Shown here: in pieces, positions 8,159-16,720 of the stretch
Numbering within the stretch: position 1 is the first letter of the stretch
Layout: every line of letters begins with the position of its first letter
NCBI RefSeq assembly: GCF_016744155.1
Contig: NZ_JADGEW010000028.1
Span: 1-55,347, forward strand
Direction of reading: 5' to 3'
Origin: Amphritea sp.
GTDB taxonomy: Bacteria; Pseudomonadota; Gammaproteobacteria; Pseudomonadales; Balneatricaceae
DNA: 55,347 nt
Made by a program: the position numbers and the translations under genes
The notes under the pieces: generated by a model
The model's database searches: none
What the model was told of the DNA's origin: nothing
What the model saw: the letters and a program-made list of their open reading frames with translations, nothing else

Positions 8159-8494
8159 ATGTCTAACAAAACAATTTGGACCGCGGTGTGCGGTCAAAGT
8201 GATCTGATTCCAAACTCCGGCATCTGCGCTCTGGTAAACAATATTCAGATAGCCCTGTTCTATGTACAAAAAGAGCAGAGCGTATTCGCCATTGCCAACC
8301 ATGATCCATTCAGCCAAGCCAATGTGCTGTCGCGGGGGCTGATCGGCTCTAAAGGTGATGATCTTTACGTCGCTTCGCCAGTCTATAAGCAGCATTTTTG
8401 TCTAAAAAGCGGCCGCTGCTTAGATGATGAAAACACCAACATCCAGGCCTGGCCTGCCCGGATTGAGAATGGTCAGGTGCAAGTGTTTTTTTAG
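8159..8494 (+). CDS. nirD: Nitrite reductase (NADH) small subunit
   Basis: A 111-residue Rieske-fold small subunit partner of NirB. The ATG at 8159 follows AGAGG 16 bp after the nirB stop; a longer in-frame extension back into nirB is not credible. The sequence (DPFSQANVLSRG; VASPVYKQHFCLKSGRC) lacks the CxH/CxxH cluster ligands of true Rieske proteins, which is normal for NirD. Confidence 0.92.
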   Translation: MSNKTIWTAVCGQSDLIPNSGICALVNNIQIALFYVQKEQSVFAIANHDPFSQANVLSRGLIGSKGDDLYVASPVYKQHFCLKSGRCLDDENTNIQAWPARIENGQVQVFF

Positions 8495-8548
8495 CGCTTT
8501 ATATAAGTTCAACAAACGTTACACAACAAATCTACAGGACCTTGATTG

Positions 8549-11203
8549 ATGACTATCGCAACCCGCCCAGACCCTTGCCAGGTAAAAACCACTTGCCCCT
8601 ACTGCGGAGTGGGCTGCGGTGTGAATGCCCAGGTAAGCGAGAATCGGCTGATTGCGGTAAGTGGCGACAAGGCACACCCTGCTAACCAGGGCCGACTCTG
8701 CGTTAAAGGTTCAGCCCTGCACGAAACATCAGGACTGGAAGGACGACTGCTGGCACCTCAAATCAAAGGCGAAACCGTCAGCTGGGACAAGGCTTTTGAT
8801 CATGTCGCTCAAGGCTTTCGTGAAACCATAGAGAAATATGGACCCGATTCAGTCGCACTGTATCTCTCAGGCCAGATTCTTACCGAAGACTACTACGTTG
8901 CCAATAAGCTGATGAAAGGCTTTATCGGCTCCGCCAACGTCGATACCAACTCCCGCCTCTGCATGTCTTCTGCGGTAGCCGCTCACAAAAGAGCTTTTGG
9001 TGCTGACCTGGTACCCGGCTGTTATGAAGACCTGGAACTTACAGACCTGCTGGTACTGGTGGGATCTAATGCTGCCTGGGCACATCCGGTTATCTACCAG
9101 CGGATTGTCGCGGCAAAGAAAGTCAGACCGGAAATGAAGATCGTTGTCATTGATCCACGCCGGACAGCCACCTGTGATATTGCTGATCTACACCTGCCAC
9201 TCAAGCCCGGTAGCGATGGATACCTGTTTACCGGCCTGTTGAGCTACCTGGCGGACAATAACGCGCTGAATAACTCATATATCAAAGATCACACCGAAGG
9301 CTTTGAGGACGCTCTAGAGGCCGCCAGAACACTCACAGCCGATCTAACCCAAACAGCAGATTTATGTGGATTAGAAAAATCTGATCTTAAACAGCTTTAC
9401 CAATGGTTCTCTCAGACAGCTAAAGTTGTCACGCTGTTTTCCCAGGGGATCAATCAATCCTCTTCTGGAGTTGATAAGGGTAATGCGATCATTAACTGTC
9501 ATCTTGCGACCGCAAAGATAGGCAAACCCGGTGCGGCTCCCTTCTCCATTACCGGCCAGCCCAATGCCATGGGCGGGCGGGAAGTCGGCGGACTGGCCAA
9601 TCAGCTAGCAGCGCATATGGATTTCACTGATCCGGAAAATATCGAACTGGTTAAGACCTTTTGGCAGGCCCCGAAGATGGCCCGCAAAGAGGGTCTGAAA
9701 GCGGTCGATATGTTTCAGGCGGTCCATGACGGCAAGATAAAAGCGATCTGGATTATCGGTACCAACCCGGTCGTCAGTATGCCCAATGCAGACTTTATCC
9801 GCGAAGCACTGCAGCGCTGCGAACTGGTGGTCGTCTCCGATTGCATGGAAAAAACCGATACCACCACCTGCGCTGACGTGTTGTTGCCAGCGACCGGCTG
9901 GGCAGAAAAAGACGGCACTGTGACCAACTCTGAACGGATAATCTCACGTCAAAAAGGCTTTCTAGAGCCCGCTGGCCATAGCCTACATGACTGGCAGATC
10001 ATCTGTTCAGTTGCCCAGGCAATGGGATTTGAGGAAGGATTTAGATTCAATTCGCCAGCAGAGATATTCGCCGAACACGCCGCGCTTTCAGGCTTTAGAA
10101 ACAGTGGTAAACGCTTCTTTGATATATCGGCACTCTCGACATTATCAGAAGATGAATATCACGATATGAAGCCGGTTCGCTGGCCTGTGATAAAAAATAG
10201 CAAGGCTGATTCGACTCGCCTGTTCAGCGACGGTCGATTTAATACTCTATCCGGCCGTGCACGGCTCATCCCCATCACACCTACTGCACCTATCAGTCAG
10301 GTATCAGAAACCTACCCACTGATACTGAATACCGGCCGAATTCGTGATCAATGGCATACTATGACCCGCACCGGCAAAGCCAGCCGATTACTTAATCATA
10401 TCGATCAACCCTATGTAGAGCTATCGCTTCAGGATGCGGCGGATAAGGGTATAGCTGAAAACGATCTGGTCGAGATACGTAGCGCGATTAGTCGGTGCCT
10501 GGTTCGAGCGAAAATCACTGAGGGACAGCCTGAGGGATCAGTCTTTATGCCGATTCACTGGACTGCGCAGTTCGCCTCGCTGGCCCGGGTGGATAGTCTG
10601 TTTGCGTCGATTAAAGACCCAATATCCGGGCAACCTGAGGCGAAACACTGCCCGGTAAGTATCAATAAACTAAACAGTTGCTGGCAGGCCATCCTGATTA
10701 CCAAAAAAGAACTATCTGATCTGCCCTGCGAATACTGGTGCAAAGTCCCTCTACAAAATGGTTTTCGCTATGAGCTTGTCGGTACCCAGTTGCCGGAAAG
10801 CTGGCAGGTATGGCTTGAATCAGTTGTGACTTTGAGTGATAGAGACGACCGGATCGAACTATGCTCTGTCGAAAGATACCGACTGATTAGTTTCAATGAT
10901 CATACGCCCGAACTGCTATTTTTTGCCTCAACTGACAGGCTTCCTAACAGTAATTGGTTGAGTAAGCAGTTCAATCAAAAAACGGGGTCCCCCGCTCAGC
11001 GGATGGCACTACTGGCGGGTAAGCCCATTGATAACAATGATGACTCCGGTGCAATCGTCTGCAGTTGCTTTGAAGTCGGAGAGAAAAGCATCCGCAGGGC
11101 GATTCGTCAGGGTGCAGACAGCACTGACAAGCTGGCAGAAAAGCTGAAATGTGGCAGTAGCTGCGGCTCCTGCTTACCAGAAATCCGGGCACTGCTTTTG
11201 TGA
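8549..11203 (+). CDS. nasA: Assimilatory nitrate reductase catalytic subunit
   Basis: Molybdopterin (bis-MGD) oxidoreductase that reduces nitrate to nitrite in the cytoplasm. It has 884 residues from the ATG at 8549; a TTG lies one codon upstream. The N-terminal [4Fe-4S] motif is CPYCGVGCG followed by GRLCVKG. The molybdopterin domains include STTC-type segments (TTTCADVLLPATGWAEKDGT) and the dinucleotide-binding C-terminal domain (NTGRIRDQWHTMTRTG). A BFD-like [2Fe-2S] tail (CSCFEVGEKS ... CGSSCGSC, about 840-875) is typical of NasA forms that pair with a NasC-type reductase. It is the last gene of the operon and converges on dgkA with a 6-nt gap; no terminator was seen. Confidence 0.93.
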   Translation: MTIATRPDPCQVKTTCPYCGVGCGVNAQVSENRLIAVSGDKAHPANQGRLCVKGSALHETSGLEGRLLAPQIKGETVSWDKAFDHVAQGFRETIEKYGPDSVALYLSGQILTEDYYVANKLMKGFIGSANVDTNSRLCMSSAVAAHKRAFGADLVPGCYEDLELTDLLVLVGSNAAWAHPVIYQRIVAAKKVRPEMKIVVIDPRRTATCDIADLHLPLKPGSDGYLFTGLLSYLADNNALNNSYIKDHTEGFEDALEAARTLTADLTQTADLCGLEKSDLKQLYQWFSQTAKVVTLFSQGINQSSSGVDKGNAIINCHLATAKIGKPGAAPFSITGQPNAMGGREVGGLANQLAAHMDFTDPENIELVKTFWQAPKMARKEGLKAVDMFQAVHDGKIKAIWIIGTNPVVSMPNADFIREALQRCELVVVSDCMEKTDTTTCADVLLPATGWAEKDGTVTNSERIISRQKGFLEPAGHSLHDWQIICSVAQAMGFEEGFRFNSPAEIFAEHAALSGFRNSGKRFFDISALSTLSEDEYHDMKPVRWPVIKNSKADSTRLFSDGRFNTLSGRARLIPITPTAPISQVSETYPLILNTGRIRDQWHTMTRTGKASRLLNHIDQPYVELSLQDAADKGIAENDLVEIRSAISRCLVRAKITEGQPEGSVFMPIHWTAQFASLARVDSLFASIKDPISGQPEAKHCPVSINKLNSCWQAILITKKELSDLPCEYWCKVPLQNGFRYELVGTQLPESWQVWLESVVTLSDRDDRIELCSVERYRLISFNDHTPELLFFASTDRLPNSNWLSKQFNQKTGSPAQRMALLAGKPIDNNDDSGAIVCSCFEVGEKSIRRAIRQGADSTDKLAEKLKCGSSCGSCLPEIRALLL

Positions 11204-11209
11204 ATCGTT

Positions 11210-11638
11210 TTAAAAAAGCCCTTTGATAAAGTCCAGATAACCGTTGTCCCAAGCGATTCCTGCCCAGACGACCCAGGTCAGGTTAAGCATCATAAACACC
11301 GCGGCAGAGCCCATATCTTTTGCCCGCCCTGCCAGCTCGTGATATTCAGGCCCCCAACGATCAACTACCGCTTCTATCGCCGAGTTCACAATCTCAAACG
11401 CTAACACTAGTAAACAACACCCCAACATTAGGGCAAGCTGAGTACCTGAATCGGCCAACCAGAAAGCTGCTGGCACCATGAACACTAGCGCGCTAACCTC
11501 ATAACGAAAAGCAGGCTCTTCTACCCATGCAGCCTTAATGCCTTGCAGTGAATATTTAGTGGCGTAATAAAAACGAGAAACGCCGGTCCGTTTAATCTGG
11601 TGCATAAGCATGGCTACTTTCAATTGCGAAACCGGCAT
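11210..11638 (-). CDS. dgkA: Diacylglycerol kinase
   Basis: Integral membrane DAG kinase that recycles diacylglycerol to phosphatidic acid. The highly conserved run EIVNSAIEAVVDR followed by EYHELAGRAKDMGSAAV is unmistakable, with three predicted membrane helices. At 142 residues it is about 20 longer than E. coli DgkA. No clear ribosome site precedes the first ATG, and internal ATGs at 11611 and 11605 would give a more usual length, so the start is uncertain. Confidence 0.9.
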   Translation of the reverse strand: MPVSQLKVAMLMHQIKRTGVSRFYYATKYSLQGIKAAWVEEPAFRYEVSALVFMVPAAFWLADSGTQLALMLGCCLLVLAFEIVNSAIEAVVDRWGPEYHELAGRAKDMGSAAVFMMLNLTWVVWAGIAWDNGYLDFIKGLF

Positions 11639-12099
11639 TAAAACATGAAAATAATGACCATACTATGACTCGCAAGGTACGGTAATGTAGTCGCTACGAC
11701 CCTAAGAGTTGTCCAGCTGCTTCACTGCTGTGGTTTCTAGGTAATTGAATCTGAACTATTAAAAAATGGCCGGGCGGTACGAATTGCTGCGATATCAGTT
11801 TAAAAACTATCTGTTTGAATGTTATAGTTGCTTGCCGCCATAGATTTCGCATACAAAATGTTATTAACAAAATAATCTTGTTCACTATACGTTTCAGGAT
11901 TAACTCAAAAGAGCTAATTCATACTCTGTTTATAAAAGCTCTTTTTATTAACTTTGTATAATGAACTTTTGTTAACTACGTTTAATGTCTAAACACTTAA
12001 AGTGAACTCTGCGGACCTCCAAGGACGTAATTATATTCTGCACAATAGCTGCAGATAAGTATGGAATATCACGCTTTCTCTGGAAATTGATCTTATCTA
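11639..12099. other. 461-bp intergenic region
   Basis: AT-rich stretch between dgkA and the small ORF. It contains the inverted repeat AAAAGAGCT (11907-11915) / AGCTCTTTT (11937-11945) followed by T, which is terminator-like on the + strand although no + gene precedes it. TATAAT lies at 11957-11962. No convincing ORF, tRNA or known RNA was recognised; a small RNA ending near 11946 is possible. Confidence 0.4.
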
Positions 12100-12315
12100 A
12101 TGCAAAATAACGAAGTAGACATCCAACTGAGCAACCTTAGTTTGGATCAGTTAAATAGCCTGCTGGTAAAACTTGAACAAAAAACAGCAGCAAAAAAACA
12201 GGCAATTAAAGCTGCCAGTAAAGCCCCTCCTCGCACTCAAACCGATATTGAGAAACTTGCTGACCTACAGGGATTAGACCTGAGCGGTCTGATGCGGGAA
12301 ATCTCTAAGCGCTAA
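12100..12315 (+). CDS. Small conserved-looking protein of unknown function
   Basis: A 71-residue soluble protein, not recognised. The N-terminal half is leucine-rich and helical (SNLSLDQLNSLLVKLEQK), the middle is Lys/Ala-rich and basic, and the end reads LQGLDLSGLMREISKR. No strong Shine-Dalgarno sequence precedes it. It ends 19 bp before dusA and may be co-transcribed. The balanced amino-acid composition suggests a real gene. Confidence 0.5.
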   Translation: MQNNEVDIQLSNLSLDQLNSLLVKLEQKTAAKKQAIKAASKAPPRTQTDIEKLADLQGLDLSGLMREISKR

Positions 12316-12334
12316 TCCAGAACGGCCCTGATAA

Positions 12335-13324
12335 ATGACAGCTGAAAAACAAACCGCGCGAATTAACCGCACCTTCTGCGTTGCCCCAATGATGGAGTGG
12401 ACAGACCGCCATTGTCGTTACTTCCACCGCATCATCAGCCAGAATGCTGTTCTCTATACAGAGATGGTAACCACTGGCGCACTGATACACGGTGACCGGG
12501 AACGATTCCTGCAATACAACCCTCAGGAACATCCGCTGGCACTGCAACTTGGCGGCAGCAACCCTGCTGACCTGACCACCTGCACCCAGATGGCTGAAGA
12601 CTTTGGCTACGACGAGGTAAATCTTAACGTCGGCTGCCCCAGCGATCGGGTTCAGAACAATATGATCGGGGCCTGCCTGATGGCTCACCCCCAACTAGTC
12701 GCTGAGTGTCTGGAAAAAATGCAGTCCGCCGTGGGCATCCCGGTAACTGTCAAACATCGCTTGGGTATCGATGATATGGACAGCTACGAAGAGCTTCATC
12801 ATTTCGTATCTATTGTCAGAGAATCCGGCTGTAAGACCTTTATAATCCATGCTAGAAAAGCGATACTTCAAGGACTAAGCCCAAAAGAAAACAGGGATAT
12901 TCCGCCGCTTAAATATGACTGGGTCTACCAGATAAAACAGGCTTTTCCTGATCTGGAAATCCTGATTAATGGTGGTATCAAAACATTAGAAGAGAGCCAC
13001 GAACATTTACAGCAGGTAGATGGCGTGATGATAGGCCGAGAAGCCTACCATAACCCCTATATGATGGCTGAAGTCGACGCTCTTTATAATCCGGATGCTC
13101 AGACTCAATCCCGGCTAGAAATCATTGAGCAGATGTACCCTTACATAGAGGAGCAACTGCAACAGGGTTGCTATCTGGGCTATATCACCCGTCACTTGTT
13201 AGGCCTTTTTCACGCCCAGCCTGGCGGACGCCAGTTCCGACGTTACCTGAGTGAAAACGCTCACAAGTCCGGAGCGGGTGTAGACGTATTGAAACAAGCC
13301 GTTGCCAAAGTTGCGGCTATCTAA
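12335..13324 (+). CDS. dusA: tRNA-dihydrouridine(20/20a) synthase
   Basis: FMN-dependent enzyme that reduces uridine 20/20a in the tRNA D-loop. It has 329 residues, the usual DusA length. The TIM-barrel start has [13 protein letters not shown], and the barrel carries [33 protein letters not shown] (with the catalytic Cys), [14 protein letters not shown] and INGGI. The ribosome site is weak; spacing suggests transcription with the small gene upstream. Confidence 0.95.
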   Translation: MTAEKQTARINRTFCVAPMMEWTDRHCRYFHRIISQNAVLYTEMVTTGALIHGDRERFLQYNPQEHPLALQLGGSNPADLTTCTQMAEDFGYDEVNLNVGCPSDRVQNNMIGACLMAHPQLVAECLEKMQSAVGIPVTVKHRLGIDDMDSYEELHHFVSIVRESGCKTFIIHARKAILQGLSPKENRDIPPLKYDWVYQIKQAFPDLEILINGGIKTLEESHEHLQQVDGVMIGREAYHNPYMMAEVDALYNPDAQTQSRLEIIEQMYPYIEEQLQQGCYLGYITRHLLGLFHAQPGGRQFRRYLSENAHKSGAGVDVLKQAVAKVAAI

Positions 13325-13344
13325 AATATTAAAGGAAGATAAAA

Positions 13345-14301
13345 ATGGAAAGCCAGCTGGATCAGCTAAAGAAGATGACCACCATTGTTGCCGATACCGG
13401 CGATATTAACGCCATCCGCGACCTGAAACCGGTTGATGCCACGACTAACCCTTCCCTACTACTTAAAGCCAGTCAGGACCCTGCCTACCGCCCCTACCTG
13501 GAAGAAGCCAAAGCATGGGCATTGAGTCAGGGAGGCAGTGAAGCAGAACAACTCGCCAACATGACCGATAAATTAGCAGTTCTGGCCGGCTGCGAAATCC
13601 TTTCACTGATTCCGGGGCGCATCTCTACCGAAGTGGATGCCCGACTCTCATTCGATACACAAGCGACCATCACCAAAGCTAAAAAACTGATGGGTCTGTA
13701 TCAGGAAGCCGGAATCAGCAACGAACGCGTACTGATCAAGATAGCATCCACCTGGGAAGGCATTGAAGCGGCCCGTCAGCTAGAAAAACAGGGAATCAAC
13801 TGCAACCTGACACTACTGTTTGGTTTTTCACAGGCGGTCGCCTGCGCAGACGCTGGAGTATTCCTGATATCCCCATTTGTTGGCCGTATTCTTGACTGGA
13901 ATAAAGCCAATAGCCCTGAAGGCACAGACTTGAGCGGCCCTAAAGATCCCGGTGTACTTTCGGTCAGCCGCATCTACAACTACTACAAACAGCATGGCTA
14001 CAAAACCGTAGTGATGGGTGCCAGCTTCCGTAACAGCGAAGAGATTCGTCAATTGGCTGGTTGCGACCGTCTGACCATCAGCCCCGGGCTGATTAACGAA
14101 CTAGCTGACACGAACCTGCCTCTGGATCAGAAGCTGCTTGCCAGTGATCCGGTTTGCGATGAGGCGAAACAACTGAACAGCGAAGAAGCATTCCGCTGGG
14201 CAATGAACGAAGAAGCGATGGCAACAGAGAAACTTGCCGAAGGCATCCGCAACTTTGCTGCGGATCAGGTAAAACTGGAACAACTGCTAAGTCAAATCTG
14301 A
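13345..14301 (+). CDS. tal: Transaldolase
   Basis: Pentose-phosphate pathway transaldolase, class TalB, 318 residues. The Schiff-base lysine lies in [11 protein letters not shown] (about 132). Other family marks are [12 protein letters not shown] at the N-terminus, [15 protein letters not shown], and [18 protein letters not shown]. The SD AAAGGAAG precedes the ATG by about 6 nt. The gene starts 20 bp after dusA and is followed by a terminator. Confidence 0.96.
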   Translation: MESQLDQLKKMTTIVADTGDINAIRDLKPVDATTNPSLLLKASQDPAYRPYLEEAKAWALSQGGSEAEQLANMTDKLAVLAGCEILSLIPGRISTEVDARLSFDTQATITKAKKLMGLYQEAGISNERVLIKIASTWEGIEAARQLEKQGINCNLTLLFGFSQAVACADAGVFLISPFVGRILDWNKANSPEGTDLSGPKDPGVLSVSRIYNYYKQHGYKTVVMGASFRNSEEIRQLAGCDRLTISPGLINELADTNLPLDQKLLASDPVCDEAKQLNSEEAFRWAMNEEAMATEKLAEGIRNFAADQVKLEQLLSQI

Positions 14302-14330
14302 TAGCTGCCTCAGCCAGCCACCAAAACAAA

Positions 14331-14358
14331 AAAACGCATCTTATTGATGCGTTTTTTT
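14331..14358. terminator. Bidirectional terminator between tal and mlaA
   Basis: ACGCATC and GATGCGT form a stem with loop TTATT, flanked by an A-run on the left and seven T on the right. It can serve the two converging genes. Confidence 0.85.
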
Positions 14359-14386
14359 ATGTTCGTAAAACAGAGAAAGTCATTAC

Positions 14387-15091
14387 TTAGAACTGGTCAT
14401 CATCAAACTCGACTTCGCCATCATTGACTAAGAACTCACGACGTTGCATATAAGCATCACGAATGGCCGTATAACGATCTCCATTCAAGAGCTGCTCAGC
14501 TGCCAACAGCTCTGCCCGGGAATCTACAATGCGCAGTGCGTAGAGCTGATTACGGGTGCGAATAGGGTTAACCTCTCCTACCGGGTCAACCATTGAGTCA
14601 GGTAACTTGCTAATGCCATCGCGCACATTAGAAGGACCTAAAAACGGCAGAACCAGATAAGGCCCGGATCCTACTCCCCAATACCCCAGAGTCTGACCAA
14701 AATCTTCTTTGTGCTCCGGCAACCCCATTGGCGTTGCAACATCAAGAATACCACCCAAACCTATAGTGGTATTAAATACTACCCGGGAAAAATCCTGCAC
14801 AGCCGCCTCAGCCTTAAGCTGCAGCAGATTATTAACAATACTTCCTACATCCGCCAGATTACCGAAAAAGTTACCGACCCCGGTTTCGACAATATCAGGT
14901 GTTACGGCCTGGTAGCCACGGGCTGCTGGTTTGAGAAGATAGCCATCCAGCACTTCATTGAATTCGAAAACAGGACGATTAAAGCCCTGCCATGGATCAA
15001 TCTCACTATTCTGATCCTGAGCAACAGCACCAGAAACAATTAGAAAGGAAGATAACAATAACAGATGAGATAGTCTTTTTATGCTTCGCAT
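14387..15091 (-). CDS. mlaA: MlaA/VacJ family outer-membrane lipid-asymmetry protein
   Basis: Component of the Mla retrograde phospholipid transport system. It has 234 residues from the ATG at 15091, which follows AAGGAA; a frame start at 15181 has no ribosome site. Family motifs are DPWQGFNRPVFEFNE, VGNFFGNLADV and GQTLGYWGVGSGPYLVLPFLGPS. The signal peptide ends in AVA-QD and has no cysteine, so the lipobox of most MlaA proteins is missing. No other mla genes are nearby. Confidence 0.88.
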   Translation of the reverse strand: MRSIKRLSHLLLLSSFLIVSGAVAQDQNSEIDPWQGFNRPVFEFNEVLDGYLLKPAARGYQAVTPDIVETGVGNFFGNLADVGSIVNNLLQLKAEAAVQDFSRVVFNTTIGLGGILDVATPMGLPEHKEDFGQTLGYWGVGSGPYLVLPFLGPSNVRDGISKLPDSMVDPVGEVNPIRTRNQLYALRIVDSRAELLAAEQLLNGDRYTAIRDAYMQRREFLVNDGEVEFDDDQF

Positions 15092-15260
15092 AAGCAGGTT
15101 CCTTAGTAACAAACCATTAGAGCTTAATGATATACAGGGATATTGGGAAAATAATAATAAATTGTGCACTACAACAAACAAAGATGCGAGCGATCTTTAC
15201 TCAGTATAGTAAGAGAGCCAATTAACGCTGAACAGCAGGCTTAAATTATTGATAAAAACG

Positions 15261-15288
15261 AAAAAAGAGCCCCGAAGGGCCCTTTTTC
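15261..15288 (-). terminator. Terminator of the porin gene
   Basis: Read on the minus strand, an 8-bp stem (one G-U pair) is closed by a stable TTCG tetraloop and followed by six T. Confidence 0.85.
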
Positions 15289-15312
15289 ATAAACTTAATC
15301 TTTAAACAAAGA

Positions 15313-16257
15313 TTAGAAGTTTACGTTGTAACCTACAGCGAATACATCAACTGCTTTGCTAGCATCTTCAGCTTTGTTACTAGCTTCGATGTAGTTAGCA
15401 AATACAAATGCCTGCTTACCCAGCTTCTGCTGAACTTCAGCAACGTAACGCTTACCGCCATCTACGTCAGCAGCAGAGTCACCGAAATCTGTGATAGAAC
15501 CTAGCACTTTAGTGTTACCCATAGCGTAAGAACCAGCCAGAATCATTACAGAGTCAGCGCCTTTAGCGTTAACTTCGTCATCTTCAACAGAGAAACCTAC
15601 GTACAGGTTATCAGCAGAGTAGTTTACGCCCAGAGAGTTGATGTTTTCATCAACAGTACCGTTGTACTGCAGTGTAGAAACAGCTACACCGAAACCACCC
15701 ATAGAGTAGGTAGCTGCAAGGTGAGAAGCATCAACCTGAGTACCAGCATCACCACCAGCATCAACGCCAGCAGCGTCACGTGCTACAACAGCAGCAGCGA
15801 TTTGCAGACCACCCATCTTTGGAGAGATGTATGCAGCAGCATTACCCTGACGACCGCCAGTACCGTAGCTGTGAGTTGTTTCAGTAGAAGCAGCAGCCAT
15901 GATGTCAGTCTTACCAACTGTCCACAGGTAAGCTGGCAGCCACTGACGACCAACAAGCGCAGTACCGTAGCTACCAGTAGCTCCAACGTAAGCCAGACGG
16001 CCTTTACCTGGAGTACCGAAAGAACCGGACTCAGTGTTTGCATAAGTTTCAAAGTGAGCGATTGCAGTCGCACCAGAGAACAGCTCAGAAGTAGCCTTGA
16101 TACCGATACGTGAAGTGTTGTCCTGGATATCCAGTGCAGCACCGTCAGCGTCAGCAATTTGAACGCGCAGTGAACCGTAAACAGTAGCGTCAGCTTGTGC
16201 AACCATTGGTGCAGTCAGAGCACCAGCTACAGCCAGAGCAATAATAGACTTTTTCAT
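15313..16257 (-). CDS. Gram-negative porin
   Basis: Outer-membrane beta-barrel porin of the Porin_4 (OmpC-like) family, 314 residues. The ATG at 16257 follows AAGGGGA. The signal peptide MKKSIIALAVAGALTAPM... is cleaved after AQA. The mature protein begins DATVYGSLRVQI, contains SRIGIKATSELFSG and GTALVGRQWLPAY, and ends in aromatic F (VGYNVNF), the barrel-assembly signal. It is monocistronic with its own terminator. Substrate is not deducible. Confidence 0.9.
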   Translation of the reverse strand: MKKSIIALAVAGALTAPMVAQADATVYGSLRVQIADADGAALDIQDNTSRIGIKATSELFSGATAIAHFETYANTESGSFGTPGKGRLAYVGATGSYGTALVGRQWLPAYLWTVGKTDIMAAASTETTHSYGTGGRQGNAAAYISPKMGGLQIAAAVVARDAAGVDAGGDAGTQVDASHLAATYSMGGFGVAVSTLQYNGTVDENINSLGVNYSADNLYVGFSVEDDEVNAKGADSVMILAGSYAMGNTKVLGSITDFGDSAADVDGGKRYVAEVQQKLGKQAFVFANYIEASNKAEDASKAVDVFAVGYNVNF

Positions 16258-16720
16258 TAATGTTTCCCCTTCAATATTTAACGTACTAGTAGTCAAACTT
16301 TAATTATTTCTTATCGCTTTGCGTCATCAACTACGCGTAGCTACCAAGAAAAATACTATAATTCAGAAATATTGCAATGATATGCAAGAAAAAAATCTGA
16401 CATATCACGCCTCTGAAGAACCGACAACTAAGTCAATCCTTAGTATTCTTTATCGTACTCAAAACATTTTTCTTTAATTTATCAAGCATTTCAACTCTGT
16501 TACCAGCGAAGAACTTGCGTCAAAACCAAGTCAAATTGAGCACTTTTAAATAAATTTGACGCATTAAAGCATAGCAGACCAGCGATTCGCAACTATTTAT
16601 GCCGCTATTTTAACTAGTTAGCGTCTATTCTGCGCCTGTTCGTTAACAATAACTGACATAGATCAAATGAAACTGGCCATTCCCGGGCTACAAGAACTCA
16701 ACAAGTCATCTTTATAAAGA
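16258..16720. other. 463-bp porin upstream region
   Basis: AT-rich region between the hrpA stop and the porin start, both on the minus strand. It holds a 10-bp palindrome CTACGCGTAG (16331-16340) and an inverted repeat TTGCA-N6-TGCAA (16372-16387), both possible regulator sites for the porin. CTGAC-N4-ATCAA (16653-16666) is a partial FNR-like match. No ORF or RNA gene was recognised. Confidence 0.4.

Noticed and set aside
15783-16202. 139-codon frame opposite or within the porin region
   Set aside because: It is an out-of-frame shadow of the porin gene on the same strand: Leu/Val-rich, no ribosome site, and the porin frame has signal peptide and terminal Phe.
16653-16666. FNR/ANR-like site CTGAC-N4-ATCAA
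   Set aside because: Only 8 of 10 positions match, and it lies about 400 bp from the porin start with no promoter next to it.
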